Positions 50,957 through 57,623 of a stretch of 57,623 nucleotides of DNA are shown here, piece after piece; the stretch's first letter is position 1, and each line of letters begins with the position of its first letter. Below the pieces are notes generated by a model. It saw nothing but the letters and a program-made list of their open reading frames with translations, searched no databases and was not told the DNA's origin. Position numbers and translations under genes: made by a program. The DNA is from Tolypothrix brevis GSE-NOS-MK-07-07A (GTDB lineage Bacteria; Cyanobacteriota; Cyanobacteriia; Cyanobacteriales; Nostocaceae), in NCBI GenBank assembly GCA_019358985.1, contig JAHHIJ010000040.1, positions 1 through 57,623 of the forward strand, in the 5' to 3' direction.

Positions 50957-51262
50957 ATGAGCGAAGTAGATATCCTGGGGATTGATTTAGGGACAACCAA
51001 TTCAGCGATCGCAATCTGGGAACCAGAGACAGGACAAGCCAGAATTTTGTCCAATTCGGAGGGCGAATCCATCACTCCCTCCGTTGTCATGTTGGATACC
51101 CAAACCGATCGAACCCTCGTTGGAAAATCAGCCCTAAGTTTTATTAACACCCATCCTGGTCAAGTCATCTACTCCGTCAAACGCTTTATTGGCTGTACTT
51201 TTCGTGACCAAAGGGTACACAACGACCAAACCCAAGTTACCTATACCATCGAGGAATTCCAG
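50957..51262 (+). pseudogene. Hsp70 (DnaK-like) N-terminal fragment
   Basis: About 102 residues: ILGIDLGTTNSAIAIWEPET (phosphate-1 loop), ITPSVVMLDTQTDRTLVGKS, YSVKRFIGCTF, then QVTYTIEE. After this the sequence abruptly becomes the inside of a clostripain-like peptidase in another frame, near a GGAATTCC at about 51255. The ATPase domain (380 residues) and substrate domain are absent. Such Hsp70s are found in vWA/caspase-type gene clusters of Nostoc, so the pair probably came from one such cluster by deletion. Confidence 0.85.
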
Positions 51263-52412
51263 CGTAGTTGTGCAGTTCGATACCCTCAGCGACAGAGAAA
51301 ACACTTATCGCATACATATCCCAGCCAAGGGTGAAAAGCGAGAAATTCAAAATATTCCAGAGCAAAACACGGGAAATCCCGACTCTCTAAGGGACTTTAT
51401 TATTTGGGGAGCCGAGAATTATCAAGCCGAAAACTATGCTGTCATCCTCTGGAATCACGGTACTGGATGGAAAGAAGATGACATTTATGCATTTGCGCGA
51501 TCGCGTGGTGTTGAAATTCAAGCAAGTCAGGATGAAGTGCGTTCTTTAACCCGAAATAATCGACGGTTATCCCATGCTTTTTTCCTGTCTTCAATTACGG
51601 AAGTGCTGCAATTAGAAGATGAAGATTCCCGTGCGATCGCTTTCGACGATTCATCTTTAGATTTCCTCGACAACGCCAAACTTCAACAAGCTTTTCGGGA
51701 AGCAGAAGAGAAAACAGGTACAAAGGTTAGTTTAATTGGGATGGATGCCTGTTTAATGAGCATGGTGGAAGTAGCTTACCAACTGCGAGCAAATGCTGAT
51801 TATATGGTTGCATCCCAGGAGTTAGAACCACTTACAGGTTATCCCTACACAGCAATTTTGGAGAATTTAACCGCCAATGCAGAGATGACACCGGATGCAC
51901 TAGCAAAGTTAATCGTGCAGGAATACGGACAATATTATGGGGGAGAATCGCGGGGTAGTACGTCTCAAGTTACCCAATCAGCGACAAATTTGATGGTGGT
52001 TGAGAAACTGGCTGATGCATTGGGAAAATTGGCAGGTGTTTTGCAGCGATCGCTATCAGAAGAGGATATTTATACTGAGAATGCACTGTATCATGCTCAA
52101 CGGAAAGCAGTACGTTTTCATGATCAGGATTTCGTGGATTTATATGACTTTTTGAGATTGTTGAGGGATAAATATGCTGGAGATAGTGATGAATTGATTC
52201 AGGTTATTGATGAGGTAATTGATTTGATGGTGATGCAAATAGAACCGCAATTAATTTTGGCGAATGTGGGTTTAGGGTTGAGATTTGAGCGGGTTAAGGG
52301 TTTGTCGATTTATTCACCAGTGAGAGGGTATTCTCAGTTTTATGAAAGGTCTGATTTTGCGAGTTGTGGATGGGGGGAGTTTATCAGAGTTTTGAACAGC
52401 ACAGAAAAATAG
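51262..52412 (+). pseudogene. Clostripain-family (C11) cysteine peptidase lacking its N terminus
   Basis: About 380 residues, reading from VQFDTLSDRENTYRIHIPAK. The catalytic dyad is intact: His in NYAVILWNHGTGWKEDD and Cys in VSLIGMDACLMSMVEVAYQL. The C-terminal part (GLSIYSPVRGYSQFYERSDF) is complete. The first 60-80 residues are lost at the junction with the Hsp70 fragment, and the frame differs, so no ordinary start exists; ATG codons inside would cut it further. C11 enzymes cleave after Arg/Lys and are linked with cell-death or conflict systems. Confidence 0.8.
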
Positions 52413-52459
52413 TCAAGCTATAATTGGGATACTAGACAAGCCGGATAGCGATAATAGCA

Positions 52460-52837
52460 ATGGCAGAATTAACGATTCAAATATCTGATGAACTAGCTCA
52501 ACGTTTGGAACCTCTGCACAATCGTTTACCTGAATTGCTTTGGCAATTGTTAGACGTTGCTAATTTACCAATAAATTCTCAGTCAAAAGTAAAAACAGAG
52601 ATTACAGATATTCCCGCAGTTTATCAAGAAGTTCTAGATTTTTTAATCAAGCGTCCAACACCAGAAGAAATTATTGCTTTTAAAGTTTCACCCCAAGCTC
52701 AATCGCGATTGTCAGAATTATTAGAAAAAAATCGTTTGGGGACACTGACTTCTATCGAATTAGCGGAGTTAGATATTTACGAGCAATTAGAACATATGAT
52801 GATTTTATTAAAAGCAAGGGCTTTCAAGCGCGATTAA
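52460..52837 (+). CDS. Small protein preceding an HNH nuclease, antitoxin-like
   Basis: 125 residues. The start MAELTIQISDELAQRLEPLH resembles a strand-helix dimerisation or RHH-like part. Then come a helical middle (TDIPAVYQEVLDFLIKRPTP) and end (LTSIELAELDIYEQLEHMMI). In cyanobacteria this protein is regularly followed by the HNH gene as here (5-base gap), so the two are a functional pair. The nature of the pair is unproved. Confidence 0.7.
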   Translation: MAELTIQISDELAQRLEPLHNRLPELLWQLLDVANLPINSQSKVKTEITDIPAVYQEVLDFLIKRPTPEEIIAFKVSPQAQSRLSELLEKNRLGTLTSIELAELDIYEQLEHMMILLKARAFKRD

Positions 52838-52842
52838 GAAAC

Positions 52843-53253
52843 ATGGCTGATTATATTTCTGTAGAACTGCGTAAGCTTGTAGTAAATAGAGCTTCAAAGC
52901 GCTGTGAATATTGCTTAATACATCAGGATTTTTCGATTTATACTCACGAAGTAGACCATATTATTGCAGTAAAACATGGCGGTGAAACCACTGCGGATAA
53001 TTTGGCACTTTCATGTTTATCTTGTAACCGTCATAAAGGTTCTGATTTTGCTACGATAGACCAAGTTACTAAAGAAATTGTCCCGTTGTTTAATCCCCGT
53101 CGTCAGGTTTGGGATGAACATTTTTATCTTGAAGGTGCGAGAATTGAAGGAAAAACTCAGATTGGTCAAGGGACTGCAAGGTTACTTCAATTAAATATTC
53201 CTAATCGCGTACTTGAACGACAAGTCTTGATGAGTCAAGGACTGTATCCATAG
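52843..53253 (+). CDS. HNH endonuclease (small, paired with the upstream gene)
   Basis: 136 residues. HNH core: RCEYCLIHQDFSIYTHEVDH (Cys pair and EVDHI strand), GGETTADNLALSCLSCNRHK (Asn and second Cys pair). The C-terminal part (LFNPRRQVWDEHFYLEGARI) is the conserved extension of the cyanobacterial HNH family. Complete. Likely a nicking or restriction-type nuclease held by its upstream partner. Confidence 0.87.
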   Translation: MADYISVELRKLVVNRASKRCEYCLIHQDFSIYTHEVDHIIAVKHGGETTADNLALSCLSCNRHKGSDFATIDQVTKEIVPLFNPRRQVWDEHFYLEGARIEGKTQIGQGTARLLQLNIPNRVLERQVLMSQGLYP

Positions 53254-53298
53254 AGGTAATTACATTGTTGAAATATTTTATTTTGAGATTAGTGTTGG

Positions 53299-54669
53299 TT
53301 AAAAATCTGTAAATTGAGTTCCACAGTTACGACACTTGTAGTTTTGCTTTCCTTGAAAGTAGCCATATTTGCCAATTTGAGTAGAAGTACATTTAGGGCA
53401 TTTCATCTTTTTAAGAACACCACGCTGCTTGACATCTGCCAAAGTTTTATTAACGGCATACTTCTGAGAAATGGAGTTAATGAGTATTGTTTGATTGTGT
53501 TTTTTAGCAACGCACCAAAGGTCACAAATCATGTCAAAACTTCCATCAGAATTGCGAGTCCAACCTATATCACATTCGCCTTCAAGAACGGCAACAATGT
53601 CAGTACGAACTCTCATACCGTTATAACCACGAACATCAGCATCTGTTTTCACGGTTATTCCTAAGTCTCGGAGAGTAGCTTTGATAATTTCCGCATCTGT
53701 CATTTTGCTACGTAGGGTACTAAAGTGACTACCCTGTCTAATATCTCGCCAATCAACATCTACAGCCTGACAAATTCTGATAAAATCATCTTCAGGAATT
53801 TTTAATCTATTCCAAAAGTTTTCTAAATTCTCTACTGAAGTTTTAGCAGCTTTAATCCAACGTTTATCGACTTTTTCCCAACGCCTTCCTTCTATAGCTT
53901 GTTCAATTCTTATTAATCCCTCTTCAGAGGCTTGAAGATAAAGAACTTTAGGTTCTTTAGTTTCTAAAATTGCACTGATTATCTCTTCAGGAACAGGCAA
54001 ACTTACACCAGCAACCCATAGCTGATTTTCCTCATCAAGAATTTCCTCAAATTGCTCAATAGCATCTTCTAGCTTGCCAAATATAAAACTCTTGGTTGCA
54101 AGTGAGTAAACTAACAAAGGTTCAAACCCAGCCTCCACTATGGGTTCCGCTAAACTCTCCACCAAGGAAGCAAGCCATAACATTTCTCCCACATCGTCCC
54201 CTGTTACCCTCTCACTCAACCTTTGCGCCAACTCCCGCGCTGCCTCATTTGGCTTAGTATAAGCCAACGCTGTCCACTCCTGCGCTTCCCGCAAATCCCG
54301 CGCTGCGTCATCATCTGTTAATCGTTGCGCCACATAATCTAGCAAAAACTCCCCCACTTCATCAAATCTTTCCTGCCCAAACTCCACCTTCAATTCCCGC
54401 AATAAGAAATTTCGGTCAGCAATATCCATCTCATACATTTCATAACTCACATGCCGACACAACCGCGACAGCAACACATGAGCTACAGCCGTCCAAGGAG
54501 CTTCGGGGACAAAATTTGCCCAAATTTGGTAAAGTAAATCGGGTGTAAGTACCAAAGGAAACGCTGCATGACGAGCCAAGTTGCGGTGTGCTTCCCCAAA
54601 CTGCTGGGCAAACCCTTCAACCCTTTTTTGGGCGATTCGTATTTCCCGCTCCTTGTTTGTGGTAGGCAT
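53299..54669 (-). CDS. Composite protein: conflict-cluster N-domain, Ycf35 (DUF1257) domain, zinc ribbon
   Basis: 456 residues. Residues 1-225 (LARHAAFPLVLTPDLLYQIW; EDAIEQFEEILDEENQ) are a helical region of the type at the start of TPR/caspase proteins in Nostoc conflict clusters. About 230-315 is helical. About 320-420 is a Ycf35/DUF1257 domain almost in full: GSHFSTLRSKMTDAEIIKAT, GITVKTDADVRGYNGMRV, and AKKHNQTILINSISQKYAVN. The last 35 residues are a zinc ribbon of the InsA/transposase type (MKCPKCTSTQIGKYGYFQG; YKCRNCGTQF). Continuous frame, no internal stop. Role unknown. Confidence 0.8.
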   Translation of the reverse strand: MPTTNKEREIRIAQKRVEGFAQQFGEAHRNLARHAAFPLVLTPDLLYQIWANFVPEAPWTAVAHVLLSRLCRHVSYEMYEMDIADRNFLLRELKVEFGQERFDEVGEFLLDYVAQRLTDDDAARDLREAQEWTALAYTKPNEAARELAQRLSERVTGDDVGEMLWLASLVESLAEPIVEAGFEPLLVYSLATKSFIFGKLEDAIEQFEEILDEENQLWVAGVSLPVPEEIISAILETKEPKVLYLQASEEGLIRIEQAIEGRRWEKVDKRWIKAAKTSVENLENFWNRLKIPEDDFIRICQAVDVDWRDIRQGSHFSTLRSKMTDAEIIKATLRDLGITVKTDADVRGYNGMRVRTDIVAVLEGECDIGWTRNSDGSFDMICDLWCVAKKHNQTILINSISQKYAVNKTLADVKQRGVLKKMKCPKCTSTQIGKYGYFQGKQNYKCRNCGTQFTDF

Positions 54670-54753
54670 CAAATAACCTCAACTAACTCCCATTGCAAAT
54701 AACTGATTCCAAATAAAAGCCACAATTAAAGGGAGTATCCCACTTTTTAGTAT

Positions 54754-54850
54754 GTCATTGCGAGAGCAACGAAGTGAAGCGCGGCAATCCCATCAACTGT
54801 TTCGTAGTGAGATATTGTGGGATTGCTTCGTCGTTCCTCCTCGCAATGAC
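54754..54850. repeat. 97-bp imperfect palindrome with GTCATTGCGAG ends
   Basis: GTCATTGCGAG (54754-54764) and CTCGCAATGAC (54840-54850) are perfect 11-bp terminal inverted repeats. The inner halves (CAACGAAGTGAAGCGCGGCA; GGGATTGCTTCGTCGTTCC) also pair. This is a palindromic repeat type found in many bacterial genomes, of MITE-like form. It fills the gap between two minus-strand genes. Confidence 0.75.
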
Positions 54851-54894
54851 TGATTATTCTATGGCTACGAAATAAAAACTGGGATGTACCCCAA

Positions 54895-55533
54895 TTAAAC
54901 ATTATCCCGCAGCCAATTTCTAAAAGCTTGAATTGCTTGGCTGCTACCAACAACTTGACTTTGCTGGACGTATTGATTTACTAACTCAATTATCGGGATA
55001 TCTGGAAAAGTAGGACTAAAATTTGACTCTACATATTTTCCACCTTGCAAGACGTTAATTTGTAAGCCTTGTTTTCCATATCGCCAAAGTTCTGGTACTC
55101 CCAAAATTTGGTAATTATCCAATTGCGTGCGAGAAGTTAAATCAATTTCTATGGCTAAGTCCGGGGGTGGGTCTACACTTAAATTTATGCGATTTTTACC
55201 AATAACTGCCGCTTGATTTTGAATGTAAAAACAAGTATCTGGTTCTACCCCCTGATTCATTTTTTCGTTTTTTAGGGTGGTTGAACCTAAAGCATCATAA
55301 TTAATACTTAGTTCATTCAATAAAATTTTCACCAAATCGCCAATAATTTCTTTGGCTTTTTCATGTTCGGGTAAGGGAACCATAATTTCTAAAAAACCGT
55401 GACTATAGGATATTCTGGCAGCGCGATGTTCTCCTAATTCTGCCAAAATATTTTCAAATTGCTGCCAGCTAACGTCCTCAAGTAACAGTTGCTGTCCCGG
55501 TTGAATCCTCAATTGTCTTAACTCTAAAAGCAT
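54895..55533 (-). CDS. Uma2 family putative endonuclease (DUF820)
   Basis: 212 residues. PD-(D/E)xK-like core: Glu near EDVSWQQFENILAELGEHRA, GVEPDTCFYIQNQAAV (Asp), PPDLAIEIDLTSRTQLD (Glu-x-Asp strand), and the end YGKQGLQINVLQGGKY. Uma2 proteins are very abundant in cyanobacteria; the activity is predicted from the fold. It overlaps the vWA pseudogene by 10 bases, so it belongs to the decayed MoxR operon. Confidence 0.88.
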   Translation of the reverse strand: MLLELRQLRIQPGQQLLLEDVSWQQFENILAELGEHRAARISYSHGFLEIMVPLPEHEKAKEIIGDLVKILLNELSINYDALGSTTLKNEKMNQGVEPDTCFYIQNQAAVIGKNRINLSVDPPPDLAIEIDLTSRTQLDNYQILGVPELWRYGKQGLQINVLQGGKYVESNFSPTFPDIPIIELVNQYVQQSQVVGSSQAIQAFRNWLRDNV

Positions 55534-55944
55534 AAAGATTCATCCAATTCTTTTACTACAATATATCGACCCCGCAACACACTAATTGCCGCATTCATCC
55601 CCTGGGAACTCATCTCAAACATCGGCACAAAACGGGCAATTTCTCCAGCAGTAGTTTGCTGCCAACATTCACTCGGCATCGGGTTGAGCCAAGCGAAATA
55701 GCGTACCGACTGCTGTAACTCCTCAATCCACACTTTAGTATTATCAACCCGTTCCTGGTCAAAATTCCCCCGTGCAGCCCCCGCATCGCTAACAATTAAT
55801 ACTGCCGCTCGTTCGCCAATTTCTTCCAAAACCTGCTTCCAAACTACGCACAACCAGCAAATATTCTTCTACCCCCAACGGCAAGCCATGACGTTGACGG
55901 AGGCTGTTAAAAATATCTAGCAGTGGTAGTTGGTCTAGGTTCAT
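55524..55944 (-). pseudogene. vWA-domain protein with large internal deletion and frameshift
   Basis: The ATG at 55944 overlaps the MoxR stop (ATGA). MNLDQLPLLDIFNSLRQRHG and GVEEYLLVVRSLEAGFG are the start of the large proteins that follow MoxR in Nostoc clusters. Near 55826 (GCAGGTTTTGGAAG) the frame changes and the protein continues with ERAAVLIVSDAGAARGNFDQ and WLNPMPSECWQQTTAGEIAR, the end of a vWA domain with its strand and MIDAS-like Asp. Most of the protein is missing. It inactivates this MoxR partner. Confidence 0.8.
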
Positions 55945-56852
55945 GATTGTTGTAAATACCGCAAATGGTCTTCCCACTTCTTCAACAAAACTTCGGGAAA
56001 AGGTATTTCTCCCTCTAACTGCTTTAACACCTCATCGTTAGAAAATTGCCGCAACACTGCAAACCAATCCAACAACTCACTGGTACTAACCTTTTTACCA
56101 GCTTTCCCCTTCTCCATTTTCTGCCGTAATTCGCTAAAACGACTCACCGCAGTTTCAACTAAACCAGGTTCAGATTCGGGAAAGTGGGACTTGACAATAT
56201 TAGCTAATTGTAGATAAGGAAACTGAATATAATAAAACAAACAACGCCGTAGAAAAGCATCGGGTAAATCTTTTTCGTCGTTGCTGGTAACAATAACAAT
56301 AGGTGGGTAATTTGCTTTGACTTCTTCCCCCTTTTCTTCAATGGTAAACTTCTGCTCATCCAACTCTCGCAATAAATCGTTGGGGAAGTCAATATCTGCT
56401 TTATCAATCTCATCAATTAAAACCACAGTGCGCTGTTGATTGGTAAAAGCCCGTCCCAATGGTCCCAATTTAATATAATTTTCTAAATTCTCGACTTTGG
56501 AATCACTGGCTTTTCCCACGCGAGAAAGTTGAGCATCGTGCAAACGTCCCACCGCATCGTAGGTGTAGAGTCCATCCCTCGCCCTGGTTGTGGATTTAAT
56601 ATACCAAGCTTCGTAGGGTAAACCCAATTCGTGAGCGATCGCCTGCGCTAATGTAGTCTTACCGCATCCCGGTTCGCCTTTGAGCAATAAGGGACGTTTT
56701 TCCAGGAAAATAGCGAGATTAACGGCTTTGATGAGTTCGGTTGATGGTAGGTAAGGGGAAAGTCCGTATTCTTGGCAATCCTGGGGTGAAATTGGCTTAC
56801 CACTATAATATTGCTTACCGTTGGCAGTAAGTACGCTTGCTAAATCAGCCAT
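55941..56852 (-). CDS. MoxR-family AAA+ ATPase (second locus)
   Basis: About 303 residues from the ATG at 56852; GGAAGGAGG lies 9 bases before it and fixes this start over the TTG at 56873. Walker A LLKGEPGCGKTTLAQAIAHE, Walker B RTVVLIDEIDKADIDFPNDL, sensor 1 PIVIVTSNDEKDLPDAFLRR. It is related to the ATPase at 27365 but shorter, without the linker insert. It overlaps the vWA pseudogene start and the end of the caspase remnant, so all belonged to one operon. The ATPase itself is intact. Confidence 0.92.
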   Translation of the reverse strand: MADLASVLTANGKQYYSGKPISPQDCQEYGLSPYLPSTELIKAVNLAIFLEKRPLLLKGEPGCGKTTLAQAIAHELGLPYEAWYIKSTTRARDGLYTYDAVGRLHDAQLSRVGKASDSKVENLENYIKLGPLGRAFTNQQRTVVLIDEIDKADIDFPNDLLRELDEQKFTIEEKGEEVKANYPPIVIVTSNDEKDLPDAFLRRCLFYYIQFPYLQLANIVKSHFPESEPGLVETAVSRFSELRQKMEKGKAGKKVSTSELLDWFAVLRQFSNDEVLKQLEGEIPFPEVLLKKWEDHLRYLQQS

Positions 56853-57510
56853 TTCGCCAATCCTCCTTCCCAACTATGACCGCAAAAATCGCAAATTTCT
56901 TCATAAACAAACTCAGGAATCCCGTTTTCCGACTTTTCTAATAATATTTGGGAAGTTAAATCAACATGCATTTGCAGTTTTGGTATTGTCGCCACCCGAT
57001 CAATATTGCTCCCCGTGAATCAAAAAAGCTGCCGTTTGGTGGTTCTGTATAACTTCTTTGACGACGGGTACTTGGTGTTTGAAGTCAGCATTGAGTATTT
57101 CGTGAAAAAGTAACCGAAATTGGATGTTGACAGCATCCTCATTTTGTGATTCTGATGCGGGTTTTGCTTTTCCTTGCACCAGCTTAATAGCTTCCCCGTG
57201 GTTGCTAATCAGTGGAGATTGGGGAATTTTTGCTAAATCGTAGTATTTTTGTAGGCTCTGCTCAACGGAAACCGCAAGCGTCCGATTTGTAATCCATTCG
57301 TCTTCTGGAACTTGATGCGGGTTAAGTCCTTCTAATATCGCACCTGTAAGTAACCCATGCTTCCCATCTAACTGCTGATAGGCTACTTCGTAGTCACGGG
57401 ATGCTGCAATTAACATGCGATCGCGTCCCGAACTTTGTTTTTCCAGTTCCGTATCTTTGAAATTGAGCAATTCTCCAGCAAAACAGCAATCTAACCCAGG
57501 GGAAACGCAC
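56840..57510 (-). pseudogene. Caspase-like protein remnant with internal deletion
   Basis: The 5' part is lost: sense begins at about 57500 with GLDCCFAGELLNFKDTELEK (catalytic Cys region), then DRMLIAASRDYEVAYQQLDG and HGLLTGAILEGLNPHQ. Next is FRLLFHEILNADFKHQVPVV and AAFLIHGEQY, which may start an inactive-STAND module. A stop follows at 57000. In another frame the sequence continues PKLQMHVDLTSQILLEKSEN and EFVYEEICDFCGHSWEG to a stop at 56840, overlapping the MoxR start. So at least the His part, and a central block, are deleted. Confidence 0.7.
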
Positions 57511-57623
57511 CAAAATGCGCGAAAAACAAAAATAATGGGTACTTAGTTTCTACGTATAAGACTTGAGTTTATAGAATCATATTTAAAATTACATATTTCG
57601 GGAAAATTAATAATTAAATATAA
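57511..57623. other. AT-rich end of the window
   Basis: No gene seen. On the minus strand this is the region before the truncated caspase frame; a stop at about 57541 shows the original 5' part is not in place. Confidence 0.4.

Overview
The window looks like accessory DNA, probably a large plasmid or a plasmid-derived island, from a filamentous heterocyst-type cyanobacterium (Nostocales). The reasons are the very frequent HIP1 octamer GCGATCGC, many short dispersed repeats of the Nostoc kind, a photosystem II assembly gene (psb34, 32.4 kb), a PAP/fibrillin gene (39.7 kb), a ParA partition cassette (21.4 kb), a KfrA-like protein (18.4 kb) and a MobV relaxase remnant (43.2 kb). No complete replication initiator, rRNA, tRNA or CRISPR array was seen.

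Layout. 0-4.5 kb: small unknown proteins ending in a minus-strand cluster headed by a frame-broken ribbon-helix-helix regulator with a palindromic operator. A second copy of that regulator and operator lies inverted at 46.5 kb. 5-11.3 kb: site-2 protease, truncated glycosyltransferase, PEP-CTERM protein, HNH nuclease, histidine phosphatase and an XRE regulator. 11.7-13.5 kb: an IscB element with an omega-RNA-like leader. 13.5-15.6 kb: a trypsin-like protease fused to endonuclease I. 16-22.3 kb: a multidomain ATPase/membrane protein, the KfrA-like gene and the parA cassette. 22.3-31.8 kb: the main system (below). 32-39.5 kb: psb34, a TnpB element with a divergent small gene, and a tightly overlapped operon with a P-loop ATPase. 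40-45 kb: small genes, then a mosaic of gene fragments (helicase, MobV, nucleoside phosphorylase) joined at HIP1 sites. 45.7-57.6 kb: a CAP protein, the second regulator copy, a TPR protein with an apparently inactivated CHAT domain, a retropepsin-like gene, an Hsp70/clostripain chimera, and a decayed second conflict locus (caspase, MoxR, deleted vWA, Uma2, and a Ycf35-domain/zinc-ribbon fusion).

The main find is a minus-strand operon at 31799-22715. It encodes (1) a shared N-terminal domain + CHAT protease + alpha/beta hydrolase, (2) the same N-terminal domain + VMAP-C-like protein, (3) a MoxR AAA+ ATPase and (4) a SAV2336/vWA-like + NYN nuclease + formylglycine-generating-enzyme-fold (FGS) protein. 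A diversity-generating retroelement follows directly: Avd, reverse transcriptase and template repeat. The 125-bp template (22715-22839) and the variable repeat (24433-24557, the last 42 codons of the FGS domain) align without gaps and differ at 16 positions, every one an adenine in the coding strand of the template. The plausible reading is a NTP-dependent conflict (immunity or programmed-death) system whose sensor surface is mutated by reverse transcription, with protease, hydrolase and RNase outputs. Parts of this architecture are known from comparative genomics of cyanobacterial vWA-MoxR-VMAP systems. The NYN insertion in the diversified protein and the CHAT-hydrolase partner deserve attention.

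Much of the rest is decay: at least ten genes carry frameshifts, internal deletions or lost termini, several exactly at HIP1 octamers. Assembly or sequencing error cannot be excluded for these from one sequence.
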